64,000 bases of DNA from Roseibium suaedae (GTDB lineage Bacteria > Pseudomonadota > Alphaproteobacteria > Rhizobiales > Stappiaceae). Below are positions 39,297-48,320 of the stretch, piece after piece. The stretch is taken from assembly GCF_900142725.1 (NCBI RefSeq), contig NZ_FRBW01000001.1:558001-622000 (forward strand), read 5' to 3'. The first letter of the stretch is position 1. Each line of letters begins with the position of its first letter. A program made the translations under genes and the position numbers. The notes beneath the pieces are model-generated. The model was not told the DNA's origin and did no database searches. It saw only the letters and a list, made by a program, of their open reading frames with translations.

Positions 39297-40874
39297 TCAG
39301 CTTTCGTCCGCGGCGGCAAGAAGATGTTTGCGGGCCTGCTCTGCCGTTTCTTGCCGTGTGCCGGAAGCGTCGATCCTGACCCAAACGCCCAGAGGGCCGA
39401 TGTCGTAACTCTGCTGCAGGTCGATTACCTCGGCGGTGGCGTCGGATGCATCGCCAACGCGCCCGGAAACCCGTTGCTTCAGCACGCTTTCATCTGCCTC
39501 CAGCCAGAAGCCGGTGAACCCCGCTTCGCAACTTGCCGCGATGGATTGGAGTTTTTCCCGCTCGGCTGGCTTTGCCAGAACCGCATCGAACAGAACGGAG
39601 TGACCGCCCGCGAGACACGTCCGGGCCCGCTCTTCCAGTGCCTTGTAGACGGCATCGGAGGCGTCCTGCGTGTAGGCCTCTGGCGGAGCCTTGTCGGTTT
39701 CCTTGAGGCCAAGTCGCGCCTTGCGTTCCACATCCGTGCGCAGAACGCGGGCCCCCGGCGCCCGGCCGATTTCCGGAGCCAGACGATAGGCAAGGTGGCT
39801 TTTGCCCGTTCCTGAAAATCCGCCAATGCCTGCAAGGCAGGGCGTGCTTGGCTCCAGAAACTCCAGCGCATGAGCAAAATAAAGCCGTGCGTCGGCCTGT
39901 TGGCCCATGCGCATTTCTTCATCCTGCTGGTTCGCCGCAGCGCTGGCGGCGATTTTGGCCCGGATGGCGGCTCGCATGGACAGGTAGAAGGGCAGGGTAG
40001 CCAGCCCGTCGGGATGCTCCGGCCCCTCCAGCCTGCAGGCTCGGGCATGGTCCAGATAGCGGTTGAACACCCTGTTGGCGGCAGCCTTCTGGTCCCGGGT
40101 CCACAGGTCCATCAGCAGAAAGGCGAGGTCGTAGAGCGTGTCCGTGGTGGCGATGGCATCGGAAAACTCGATGGCATCGAAGAGAACCGGCTCATTCCCG
40201 ATCAGGACAATGTTCCGGGTGTGGGCGTCGCCATGGCACAGGCGCACGAGCCCCGCGCCGCCGCGCTTCAGGATCAGGTCGCCGGTCCGCTCCAGCCAGG
40301 CATGGGAAAGGGCAGTCAGGCGGGCCGCATCACTGGGGGGGAAGAGGTCCGGGTGCTCGGCAAAGGCTGCTTCGTTCTGCCGGGTGTAGCTTTCAAGCTC
40401 CGCGAGAAAGCTTGCGGCCTTGTCCGGGTGCTTTGGTGCAGCCTCGTGAGCTCCGAGCATCATCCGGGCCAGCTTGTCGCAGATCTCAAGATCAAGCGGC
40501 GCGGCAGAGGCCAGGAGGTCGAGTTGCAGGCTGTCGTCGAAGCGGCGCATGACCACGGCCCATTCCACCGGCTCACCCTTGCCGGAAAGGGCCAGGTCAC
40601 CGGATGTCTCCCGGGTGATGGGCAGGGCCTCCAGATAGATGTCCGGCGCATTGCGGCAGTTATAGGAAATCTCCCGCTTGCAGGCTTCTTCTCTCAGCGC
40701 CAAGGTGGAATAGTCGAGAAAGGGGTATTTCACCGCCCGCTTGACCTTGTAGGCCCGGTCGCCGCCGAGAAAGACGGTGTTCGCATGGGTGTCGATCCGG
40801 CGCGGATTGCCTGCGGCCCTGGAAAGGCCAGTCAGGAAGCTGAAGATCTCGTCCTGTCCCGTGTGTTCCGTCAT
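39297..40874 (-). CDS. APH-like kinase fused to a P-loop kinase (bifunctional aminoglycoside phosphotransferase/ATP-binding protein)
   Basis: 525 residues from ATG 40874; the frame continues to 41417 but that part only shadows the gene opposite. Residues 1 to about 320 are a protein-kinase-like APH domain with the Brenner motif HGDAHTRN (214-221) and FDAIEF as the metal-binding DFE equivalent; the nucleotide-binding Lys is likely in YKVKRAVKYPF. Residues about 346-525 are a zeta-toxin/AAA_33-type P-loop kinase with Walker A GGFSGTGKS (351-359). The fusion is widespread in proteobacteria, but its substrates are unknown. It does not indicate antibiotic resistance by itself. It stops directly against azlD and is divergent from the small gene at 41010. 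Confidence 0.82.
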   Translation of the reverse strand: MTEHTGQDEIFSFLTGLSRAAGNPRRIDTHANTVFLGGDRAYKVKRAVKYPFLDYSTLALREEACKREISYNCRNAPDIYLEALPITRETSGDLALSGKGEPVEWAVVMRRFDDSLQLDLLASAAPLDLEICDKLARMMLGAHEAAPKHPDKAASFLAELESYTRQNEAAFAEHPDLFPPSDAARLTALSHAWLERTGDLILKRGGAGLVRLCHGDAHTRNIVLIGNEPVLFDAIEFSDAIATTDTLYDLAFLLMDLWTRDQKAAANRVFNRYLDHARACRLEGPEHPDGLATLPFYLSMRAAIRAKIAASAAANQQDEEMRMGQQADARLYFAHALEFLEPSTPCLAGIGGFSGTGKSHLAYRLAPEIGRAPGARVLRTDVERKARLGLKETDKAPPEAYTQDASDAVYKALEERARTCLAGGHSVLFDAVLAKPAEREKLQSIAASCEAGFTGFWLEADESVLKQRVSGRVGDASDATAEVIDLQQSYDIGPLGVWVRIDASGTRQETAEQARKHLLAAADES

Positions 40875-41009
40875 GAGGCGGTGTCCTGCGCAATCAATGG
40901 CCTTCGATCCGATTGTGGACCAGCATCTTGGCAGATCCTTGATCCTGCTCAAGGATATCCCAGGTGAATATGAGACTCTGATGTCACACATTCCCAGGAG
41001 GAAACGCAT

Positions 41010-41390
41010 ATGAGTGACCATTCGGCTCTGAAGAAGATCAGGTTGAACCTGGCCCGGACGAAGGAATTTCCGAACGGCTCTGCCCAGCATGGGTATGAGT
41101 TCACCGCCCCGCTGGACGGAAGTGGCCATATTGATCCGGTGGCCTGGAAGAAGGATCGCGACCATTGCCGGGTCCGGCGGTTCTGGGCAGGCGAAGAGGA
41201 AGATATCGGTCATCTGGTTCATCGTCCGGGCGGCTCCTGGGCCTTCCGCTATGACATTGACGGGGACGAGGATGATGAAGCTGGCTATCGCTTCGGTGCT
41301 CATCCCTTCGAGCCGGGCGAATACGTCTCGATCAAGGATGAAGACGGCGACATGCACACCTTCCAGGTCGTGACGGTTCTGCCGGTCTGA
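41010..41390 (+). CDS. Small acidic protein, unrecognised family
   Basis: 126 residues; ATG 41010 follows AGGAGGAAACGCAT, an excellent ribosome-binding site. I do not recognise a named domain. The middle is highly acidic (YDIDGDEDDEAGYRFG), with a YEFTAPLDGSGHIDP segment and a C-terminal FQVVTVLPV strand. It has no cysteine except one in DHCRVRRFWAGEEED, no signal peptide and no membrane segment. A compact beta-rich cytoplasmic domain is likely. It is divergent from the APH-like fusion with 135 bp between them, so they could share regulation. Confidence 0.7.
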   Translation: MSDHSALKKIRLNLARTKEFPNGSAQHGYEFTAPLDGSGHIDPVAWKKDRDHCRVRRFWAGEEEDIGHLVHRPGGSWAFRYDIDGDEDDEAGYRFGAHPFEPGEYVSIKDEDGDMHTFQVVTVLPV

Positions 41391-41548
41391 TCTCCGGAAA
41401 GCGTGACTTCGTTCCACCGGGGAATGATGTCATTGCCAAAAGCCTTGCGTCAGCCGCCTCTTGGCTGATGCGGGGCTGGCCATAACTGCGCTATAGAGCT
41501 TGTAGGCGCTGAAATGCGCCGCAGGCTTCATGAATGCAGGGAATGGAC

Positions 41549-43216
41549 ATGGCGCAGAAATCAGGTGGCCAGCTTTTGGTCGATGCACTGGAAACCCATG
41601 GCGCGGACCGTGTCTTTTGTGTTCCCGGTGAAAGTTACCTCGCGGTTCTGGATGCGCTCTATGACGCATCGATCGCAGTGACCGTCTGCCGTCAGGAAGG
41701 CGGCGCGGCGATGATGGCCGACGCCTATGGCAAGCTGACCGGCAAGCCGGGCATCTGCATGGTGACCCGCGGTCCGGGCGCGACCAATGCCGCTGCAGGC
41801 GTTCACGTGGCCATGCAGGATTCCACGCCGATGATCCTGTTCATCGGCCAGATCGAGCGCGGCATGCGCGAACGTGAGGCCTTCCAGGAAGTCGATTACC
41901 GCCAGATGTTCGGCGGCATGACGAAATGGGTGGCCGAGATCGACCATGCCCACCGCGTTCCCGAATTCATCTCCCGTGCCTATCACGTGGCAACCTCCGG
42001 CCGTCCGGGCCCTGTTGTTCTGGCGCTGCCGGAAGACATGCTGGTCGAGATGGCCGATGTGGCCCAGCCCGACCCCTGGCGCCAGGTGGAGACCCATCCG
42101 GGTCTGACCGTCATGGCCGATCTGCAGAAGCGCCTTTGGGCTGCCGAGCGTCCGATTGCCATTCTGGGCGGCAGCCGTTGGACGGCCGAAGCCGTTGCCG
42201 GCTTCACCCGGTTCGCTGAGCGGTTCGACCTGCCGGTCGCCTGTTCCTTCCGCCGCCAGATGCTGTTCGACAACCTGCACCCCAATTATGCCGGGGATGT
42301 CGGCATCGGCATCAACCCCAAGCTTTCCGAGCGGATCAAGGCGTCTGACCTGATCCTGCTGGTCGGCGGCCGCCTGTCGGAAATGCCCAGCCAGTCCTAC
42401 ACGCTGCTGGATATTCCCCAGCCGTCGCAGCCTTTTGTGCATGTGCATCCGGATGCGGAGGAACTGGGCCGGGTCTATCGTCCGTCCCTGGCCATTCACG
42501 CCAGCCCCGCCGCCTTCTGCAAGGCTGCAGAAGGCCTGCAGCCGCCGGTCGAGCTCAAGAATTCTGGCGACGCCAAGGCCGCTCATGAGGATTATCTGGC
42601 CTGGTCGGGTGCGCGCCCGCAGACCGCAGGCAGCCTCCAGATGTCCGGTGTCATGGACTGGATCGAGGGGCATTGTGCAGATGACACCATCTTCACCAAT
42701 GGAGCCGGCAACTATGCCACCTGGCTGCACCGCTTTCACCGCTTCCGCAAGTTCGGCACTCAGGCTGCCCCGACCTCCGGGTCCATGGGCTATGGCCTGC
42801 CAGGTGCCGTGGCCGCCAAGCTGACCTGTCCAGATCAGGATGTGGTCTGTTTTGCTGGTGATGGCTGCCTGCAGATGACCATGCAGGAATTCGGCACCGC
42901 TTGCCAGGAAGGGGCTGCGATCATCGTGCTGGCCATCGACAATGGCATGTACGGCACGATCCGCATGCATCAGGAGCGTGAATATCCGGGCCGCCCGTCC
43001 GCAACCAAGCTGGTCAATCCGGATTTTGCAGCCCTTGCCCGATCCTATGGCGCCTTTGCAGAAACGGTCACGACCACAGAGGAATTCGGTCCGGCATTCG
43101 AGCGGGCCAAAGCCTCCGGCCTGCCTGCGCTGCTGCATTTGAAGCTCGACCCTGAAGCCATCACACCGGCCCGGTCCCTGACCCAGATCCGCACGGAAGC
43201 CGAAGCCAGGCGCTGA
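41549..43216 (+). CDS. Thiamine-diphosphate-dependent enzyme, acetolactate synthase-like
   Basis: 555 residues from ATG 41549, with AGGGA six bases upstream; ATGs at 41534 and 41543 are alternatives. It has the three ThDP-enzyme domains. The catalytic Glu is in VCRQEGGAA (residue about 51), the central domain is present, and the ThDP-binding motif is GDGCLQMTMQEFGTACQEGA followed by LAIDN. There is no acetolactate-synthase small subunit gene next to it, so it is unlikely to be the biosynthetic IlvB; a 2-oxoacid decarboxylase or related enzyme is possible. It appears monocistronic, with a terminator at 43243. Confidence 0.87.
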   Translation: MAQKSGGQLLVDALETHGADRVFCVPGESYLAVLDALYDASIAVTVCRQEGGAAMMADAYGKLTGKPGICMVTRGPGATNAAAGVHVAMQDSTPMILFIGQIERGMREREAFQEVDYRQMFGGMTKWVAEIDHAHRVPEFISRAYHVATSGRPGPVVLALPEDMLVEMADVAQPDPWRQVETHPGLTVMADLQKRLWAAERPIAILGGSRWTAEAVAGFTRFAERFDLPVACSFRRQMLFDNLHPNYAGDVGIGINPKLSERIKASDLILLVGGRLSEMPSQSYTLLDIPQPSQPFVHVHPDAEELGRVYRPSLAIHASPAAFCKAAEGLQPPVELKNSGDAKAAHEDYLAWSGARPQTAGSLQMSGVMDWIEGHCADDTIFTNGAGNYATWLHRFHRFRKFGTQAAPTSGSMGYGLPGAVAAKLTCPDQDVVCFAGDGCLQMTMQEFGTACQEGAAIIVLAIDNGMYGTIRMHQEREYPGRPSATKLVNPDFAALARSYGAFAETVTTTEEFGPAFERAKASGLPALLHLKLDPEAITPARSLTQIRTEAEARR

Positions 43217-43242
43217 TCAGTCTTGAAGGGCGCATTTATAAT

Positions 43243-43277
43243 CCCCGGCAGGCGTTGGCGCCTTGCCGGGGTTTTCG
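43243..43277 (+). terminator. Rho-independent terminator after the ThDP enzyme
   Basis: CCCCGGCA (43243-43250) pairs with TGCCGGGG (43264-43271), with extra GGCG/CGCC pairing inside, followed by TTTTCG. The convergent acetyltransferase gene ends 19 bp further on. Confidence 0.8.
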
Positions 43278-43289
43278 TTCAGGCCCGGT

Positions 43290-46040
43290 TCAGTTCGCAG
43301 GTAGGTCGGTCGAGACCGGCAAGGTGACATGGGCAATGCCCGGATCATCCGGAGAGGTTGCGACATGGAAACCCAGAGCCTGGCAGACCGACAGCATGCT
43401 GGTGTTTTCCTTCAGCACTTCACCATGAATGGTTTCGATTCCATCCGCCTTCGCATAGCGGATGATGTGCTTCATCAAGGCCCAGCCGAGGCCGATGCCT
43501 TTCAGATCGGAGCGGACAATCACCGCATATTCCCCGGACTTATGATCCGGGTCTGAGTGAAGCCGCACAACGCCCAGAAGCTTGCCCGTCTCCGGATCAA
43601 TGGCGGCGAAAGCCATGGACCGGGCGTAGTCGAGCTGGGTCAGCTGGGCGAGGAAACGGTGATTGAAGTCCTTCACTGGCGCGAAGAAACGCAGACGCAG
43701 GTCTTCCGGCGTGACGGACTGGAAGAAGGCGCGGAACAGTCCCTCGTCCTCCGGCCGCACGGGACGCACCAGAACACTCTGCCCATCCTTGACCGTCAGC
43801 GTGCCCTCCCACTCCTTCGGATAGGGGCTGATGGCGAGGCGGGACGTGCCGCTTCTGCCCGGGTGATGGATCGGAACGCCAAGGGTCATCCGGGCATCAA
43901 GAGCGATCATGCCCTCTTTCTGCAGGACCAGAGGGTTGATATCGAGTTCCCGGATTTCCGGCAGATCACTTGCGATCTGGGAGAGTTTCACCAGCGTCAG
44001 GGCAAGGGCTGCCCGGTCGAGGGCAGGGCGGCTGCTGGTGCCGTCGATCAGCCGCGCAATCCGCGTCCGTCCAATCAGCGCGTCCGCCAGATGCAGGTTG
44101 AGCGGCGGCAGCTCGACGGCAATATCAATCAGCTCTTCAACGGCCGTTCCGCCTTGGCCGAAAACGAGTGCCGGTCCGAAGACCGGGGTTTCGGCAAGCC
44201 CTGCATAGAGTTCAATCCCATGCCTGTCTTCGAGCATCGGCTGCACGGCAACTCCGGTGATCCGGGCGTGCGGGTAGGTCTTTGCGGTCTGATCCAGAAG
44301 CTCCTGCGCGGCCGCCTTCACAGCCTCCGGGGTTTCCAGACCGAACCGCAAACCGTCGATCCGGGACTTGAAGGGCAGGTCGGGCGAGATGAGCTTGACC
44401 ACGCATCGGCCTGATGCGCCAAGCAATGCGCGGGCGGCAAGGCCTGCTTCGGCTGCCGTCGTGCACATGTGCGTTTCGAGGATCGGCACCTGATACGCCG
44501 TCAGGATGGCGGCAGCCTCCTTCGGGGACAGGCTGGAGCGGCCTTCCGCCATGGCGCTCTCGATGATCGCGCGGGCGGCGGCCGTGTCCGGTGTGAAGTC
44601 CTCCGGCAGGCTTGGCGGCAAGGCCATCAGGAAGTCGCGTGCTTCCGCATCTTGCGCCAGATAGGAGACGGCCCTTGCTGCCTGGGCAGGGCTGGCAAAG
44701 CAGGGCACCTTGGCGGCATCCAGCTTGGCCTGCGCTTCAAGATCCGCACCGGCGAGGCAGGCAACGATGGCCTTGCGCCGCCCCGTGCGCCGCTTGTCGT
44801 CCTTTGCGGCCGTTGCAATTGCCTCCGCCAGCGCATGAAGCGGCGTGAAGGCCGTCGGGGCATTCACTGTCAGAACCCCATCGGTTGCCGGGTCCCTCAG
44901 CAGGATGCCGATGGCTTTCTGCAGCGTTTCCGGCGGCAGGCTTTCCTGCAGAATGAGCGGACCGGTATAGGCCGGATCGTCATGATAGCGCTGGGGGATC
45001 TGCTGGTGCAGCATGGGGGCCAGCTGGTCGATGGTCTCATTGGACAGCCGCGCATTGGCGACACCGCTTTCACGCAAGCGCTCTGTTGCAAGGCTGGCAA
45101 GACTGCGGCTGTTGGAAAGAAGCGCGATCGCCTTGAGATCCTGTGCGCGGACGCGGGAGAGGGTTTCCACCGCCTCGAACATGGCGTCCAGATCCGCAAC
45201 CCTCAACATGCCGGAGCGGCGGAAGGCCGCGTCATAGACGAGGTCGGTTGTGGCAAGACGGCCTGCGTGGGTCTGGTAGGCAAGGCCGCTCGGAGGAGCC
45301 CGGTGGCCGGAGCGGATGACCACGACCGGTTTGCTGCGGGCAGCAGCTCTGGCGGCGGACAGGAATTTGCGCGGACTGGAAATGGCTTCAAGGTGGATGA
45401 CGATCGCCCGCGTCCGGTAATCCCGTGCGAAATAGTCAATGAGATCGCCCACATCCACGTCCATGCGTGCGCCAAGGGACACGATGCCGGAAAAGCCGGT
45501 CTGGTGGGCGGCAGCCCAGGACAAGGTCGCATTCATCACCGCGCCGGAGCGGGCGAAGAAGGCGATGTCCCCTGCCGCCGGAAGATCGGCGCTGAGCAGC
45601 GGGAGGAGACCGAGATGGGGAATGGCGAAACCGAGACTGCCGGGACCGATCAGCCGGACACATTTCTCACGGCTGGCGGTCAGGCATTGATCTAGAAGAT
45701 CTTGGGGCCAGCTTTCGAAGCCCGAGGACAGGATCAGGATCGCGCGGGTGCCCTTTCCGGCCAGCCTGGCGATCGCATCGGGTGTGTCTTCCGCTGCGCC
45801 AAGCCAGATCGCGAGATCGGCCGCGCCCTGCGGGATGTCATCGACAGAAGCGGTGTGCGTTCCCTCCAGCCCGGACAGGTCACCGAGGTCATTCAGGCCG
45901 GAAAGGGTGAGGGGCAGTTTCTGTTTGAGGGATGCGAGCCGTTCTGCAAGAGCGGAGAGCAAGGCCTCCGGATGCCGGCTCGGCCCGATCACGGCAATGG
46001 AGGTGGGGGCGAAGAAACCATCAAGATTGCGGATCGTCAT
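43290..46040 (-). CDS. Pat-type protein lysine acetyltransferase (acyl-CoA synthetase-like + ATP-grasp + GNAT)
   Basis: 916 residues from ATG 46040. The CoA-binding and NDP-forming acyl-CoA synthetase-like part covers residues 1 to about 470 (LDGFFAPTSIAVIGPSRHPE at the start). An ATP-grasp part follows (CVVKLISPDLPFKSRIDGL, FGQGGTAVEE, ELDINPLVL). The C-terminal GNAT domain of about 150 residues has VIVRSDLKGIGLGWALMKHII, the acetyl-CoA pyrophosphate loop. This layout is that of the Pat/YfiQ acetyltransferase that modifies acetyl-CoA synthetase. The synthetase-like part is usually inactive in Pat. The gene is 136 bp from a universal stress protein gene in the same direction. Confidence 0.88.
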   Translation of the reverse strand: MTIRNLDGFFAPTSIAVIGPSRHPEALLSALAERLASLKQKLPLTLSGLNDLGDLSGLEGTHTASVDDIPQGAADLAIWLGAAEDTPDAIARLAGKGTRAILILSSGFESWPQDLLDQCLTASREKCVRLIGPGSLGFAIPHLGLLPLLSADLPAAGDIAFFARSGAVMNATLSWAAAHQTGFSGIVSLGARMDVDVGDLIDYFARDYRTRAIVIHLEAISSPRKFLSAARAAARSKPVVVIRSGHRAPPSGLAYQTHAGRLATTDLVYDAAFRRSGMLRVADLDAMFEAVETLSRVRAQDLKAIALLSNSRSLASLATERLRESGVANARLSNETIDQLAPMLHQQIPQRYHDDPAYTGPLILQESLPPETLQKAIGILLRDPATDGVLTVNAPTAFTPLHALAEAIATAAKDDKRRTGRRKAIVACLAGADLEAQAKLDAAKVPCFASPAQAARAVSYLAQDAEARDFLMALPPSLPEDFTPDTAAARAIIESAMAEGRSSLSPKEAAAILTAYQVPILETHMCTTAAEAGLAARALLGASGRCVVKLISPDLPFKSRIDGLRFGLETPEAVKAAAQELLDQTAKTYPHARITGVAVQPMLEDRHGIELYAGLAETPVFGPALVFGQGGTAVEELIDIAVELPPLNLHLADALIGRTRIARLIDGTSSRPALDRAALALTLVKLSQIASDLPEIRELDINPLVLQKEGMIALDARMTLGVPIHHPGRSGTSRLAISPYPKEWEGTLTVKDGQSVLVRPVRPEDEGLFRAFFQSVTPEDLRLRFFAPVKDFNHRFLAQLTQLDYARSMAFAAIDPETGKLLGVVRLHSDPDHKSGEYAVIVRSDLKGIGLGWALMKHIIRYAKADGIETIHGEVLKENTSMLSVCQALGFHVATSPDDPGIAHVTLPVSTDLPAN

Positions 46041-46113
46041 TGATATGCCTCTGGCGAAAGTGCGTTCTTGCCTGGCCTTGGCTCCTCCCGGGCTCCGGCT
46101 CCTGCCCATGATG

Positions 46114-46150
46114 CTCTGGCCAGACTGAGCGGTCTGGCCAGAGGATTTTT
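46114..46150. terminator. Hairpin between usp and the acetyltransferase
   Basis: CTCTGGCCAGA and TCTGGCCAGAG form a perfect 11-bp stem with an eight-base loop. The T-run (GGATTTTT) is on the forward strand although both flanking genes run leftward. For usp it is a stem without a U-run. Confidence 0.5.
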
Positions 46151-46176
46151 GCTCCGAAATTTCGGAAGGCGTTTGA

Positions 46177-47007
46177 TCAGTGCGCCATCAGAACCGGCAC
46201 GGTCATGCTGGCAAGGATTTCCCGTGTGGCACCGCCGAACAGGAACTCGCGCATGCGGCTGTGGCCATAGCCCCCCATGACAACCAGGTCGATGCCATGA
46301 TCAGAGACGTAGTTCAGCAGCGTGTCGGCCACACCGGCCTGCGGATTGGTGACCACGTCGATGGTCACGTCGAGGCCATGGCGGGCAAGATAGGTGGCAA
46401 TTTCCGCACCCGGCTGACCGCCGCCGCGGGCTTTCTTTTCCACCAGCAGAACGGTGATCTTTTCCGCGCTCGACAACAGCGGCAGAGCGGCATGCACCGC
46501 ACGGGTTGCCGTGGAACTGCCGTCCCAGCCGATCAGCACATGCTTCGGAGCACCGGTCGGCGCGCCGATGTAAGGCACGAGCAGAACCGGAACGCCGCTT
46601 TCAAACAGGATGGTCTCGATCAGGAGATCGCGCATGGGCTCCGGAGAATCCGGGTTCGCCTGGCTGACGGCAACAAGATCAGTCGTGCGGCAGTGCTGCA
46701 GCACGCTTTCCAGCGGGCCACCGGTCAGAAGATCGGCAACGCGGCTTTCCGAATTGATGCCGGCGCGGCGGGCCAGTTCGTCAAAGGCACCACGGGCATC
46801 CTTGGCTGCGGAAACCGCCTGCTCGTGAGCTGCCTGCAGATAGTCAACGGGCATGGGCGCTGCGGCAAAGGCTGGAACCACGGGCTCAAAGGCCATCGCA
46901 AGGCCGGTCACATGGGCGTCGCTGCGGCTTGCCAGGTCCAGCGCGTAGTTGACCGCCGGCTGGCTGCCAGCAAGGTCAATGATCGTGAGAATGTCCTTCA
47001 ATGCCAT
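46177..47007 (-). CDS. Universal stress protein, tandem UspA domains
   Basis: 276 residues with two UspA-like domains (about 1-140 and 150-276). The second has the ATP-binding motif MGGYGHSRMREFLFGGATR (G-x2-G-x9-GAT); the first has a less conserved version (VSQANPDSPEPMRDLLIET). It is cytoplasmic. Universal stress proteins bind ATP or cyclic nucleotides and act in stress survival. Start ATG 47007 follows a GGAGG-type site (TTAGGAGGCCGTC). Its neighbour on the same strand is the Pat-type acetyltransferase; the pairing recalls Usp/GNAT associations where cAMP controls the acetyltransferase, but no cyclic nucleotide domain is visible in either protein here. Confidence 0.9.
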   Translation of the reverse strand: MALKDILTIIDLAGSQPAVNYALDLASRSDAHVTGLAMAFEPVVPAFAAAPMPVDYLQAAHEQAVSAAKDARGAFDELARRAGINSESRVADLLTGGPLESVLQHCRTTDLVAVSQANPDSPEPMRDLLIETILFESGVPVLLVPYIGAPTGAPKHVLIGWDGSSTATRAVHAALPLLSSAEKITVLLVEKKARGGGQPGAEIATYLARHGLDVTIDVVTNPQAGVADTLLNYVSDHGIDLVVMGGYGHSRMREFLFGGATREILASMTVPVLMAH

Positions 47008-47165
47008 GACGGCCTCCTAAAACAGGCGGATCCGGACGGATGCCCGGTTCCTCCACTGAATGAATTCTATGCGCGGGTTCGCTTGTCAGCTTTGACAGGA
47101 ATCAAACGCCCTGAAGCGTGTGCTCGTCAAGCTATACACGCCATGTGACGCTGACGTGGCCTGCG

Positions 47166-48320
47166 TCACATTGCCTTCAACGCTTCACGGGCGATGATCA
47201 GCCTCTGAATTTCGGAGGTGCCTTCATAGATGGTGGTTATGCGGGCGTCCCGGGCATAGCGCTCCAGCGGGAAGTCCTTGATATAGCCTGCGCCGCCATG
47301 AAGTTGCAGGGCCGTGTAGGTCGCCTTTTGCGCGGCCTCCGAGGCAAAGAGCTTCGCCATCGAAGCTTCCCGTGCGAAGGGCTTGCCTGCATCCTTCAGG
47401 CAGGCGGCCTGGAGGATCAGAAGCCGCGCCGCCTCCAGTTCGGTTTCCCGGTCGGCGATCATCCATTGCAGGCCCTGCATGGTGGAAAGCGGTTGGCCAA
47501 ACTGTTGCCGTTCCTTGATATAGGCCTTGCCTGCGGTCATGGCGGCGCGGGCAATGCCCAGAGCAAGGGACGCAACGCCGATCCGGCCGCCGGCAAGTTC
47601 GCCGACCGCAATCCGGAAGCCGTCATTCTCCTTGCCGAGGAGAGCGGATGCCGGCACCCGGCAATCCTGGAACAGCACTTCGTTGGTGGCGGATCCGGTC
47701 TGTCCCATCTTTTTTTCCGCCTTGCCGATGACAAGTCCCGGCGTGCCCGCTTCGATCAGGAAACAGGAAATGCCCTTGCCCTTCGGCGCGGAAGGATCGG
47801 TGACCGCCCAGACGACGAACACGCCCGCATATTCACCGGAGGTGATGTAGAGCTTGGACCCGTTCAGAACATAGTCGTCACCGTCTTTGACGGCGCGGGT
47901 CTTCATGGAAGAGGGGTCTGAGCCCGCGGAGGATTCCGTCAGGCAAAATCCACCCGCCGGATAGGTGCCGTCGGTCAGTTTCGGCAGATAGGCTGCCTTC
48001 TGATCTTCCGTGCCAACCGCCTGAATGACTTCGCCGACCATATTGGTGACGGACACCGTGACAGCCGTCGACGCGCAGTGTCCGGCGAGCGCTTCCACTG
48101 CAAGGGCAAAGCTGACGGCACCGGCTTCCGTCCCGCCATAGTCGGCCGAGACGTTGAGGCCCATGAAACCGTTGTCGGCCAGCTGCTTCAGGTTGGCCAG
48201 AAGCTCGGCCCGGCCCTCTCCCCGGTCAAGCGCTTCGGCTACCGGCGCCAGCCTTTCGGCACCAAAGCGGCTGGCGGTGTCGGCAATCATCTGCTGCTCG
48301 TCCGTGAGGTTGAAGTCCAT
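47166..48320 (-). CDS. Acyl-CoA dehydrogenase
   Basis: 384 residues. FAD-dependent acyl-CoA dehydrogenase fold: FCLTESSAGSDPSSMKTRA in the middle domain, then IAVGELAGGRIGVASLALG and LQLHGGAGYIKDFPLERYARDARI near the end, where YEGTSEIQRLIIAREAL gives the catalytic base region (Glu in YEGTSE). It introduces the trans-2 double bond into an acyl-CoA and passes electrons to ETF. Chain-length specificity cannot be told. It is alone on its strand, separated by 158 bp from usp and divergent from the TRAP operon. The tail of the gene overlaps a TGTGACGC/GCGTCACA dyad (47144-47170). Confidence 0.92.
   Translation of the reverse strand: MDFNLTDEQQMIADTASRFGAERLAPVAEALDRGEGRAELLANLKQLADNGFMGLNVSADYGGTEAGAVSFALAVEALAGHCASTAVTVSVTNMVGEVIQAVGTEDQKAAYLPKLTDGTYPAGGFCLTESSAGSDPSSMKTRAVKDGDDYVLNGSKLYITSGEYAGVFVVWAVTDPSAPKGKGISCFLIEAGTPGLVIGKAEKKMGQTGSATNEVLFQDCRVPASALLGKENDGFRIAVGELAGGRIGVASLALGIARAAMTAGKAYIKERQQFGQPLSTMQGLQWMIADRETELEAARLLILQAACLKDAGKPFAREASMAKLFASEAAQKATYTALQLHGGAGYIKDFPLERYARDARITTIYEGTSEIQRLIIAREALKAM

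Noticed and set aside
39297..40874. Aminoglycoside resistance gene
   Set aside because: The APH fold alone does not show resistance; the fusion with a P-loop kinase is a widespread chromosomal family of unknown substrate.
40875..41417. N-terminal extension of the APH/P-loop kinase frame to 41417
   Set aside because: The added 181 residues lie opposite the small gene at 41010 and have no kinase similarity. ATG 40874 starts directly before the conserved domain.
41561..43138. 525-residue frame antisense to the ThDP enzyme
   Set aside because: It is a shadow of a gene with a clear ThDP motif.
41549..43216. Biosynthetic acetolactate synthase (ilvB)
   Set aside because: No regulatory subunit gene follows, and the gene is isolated from branched-chain biosynthesis genes.
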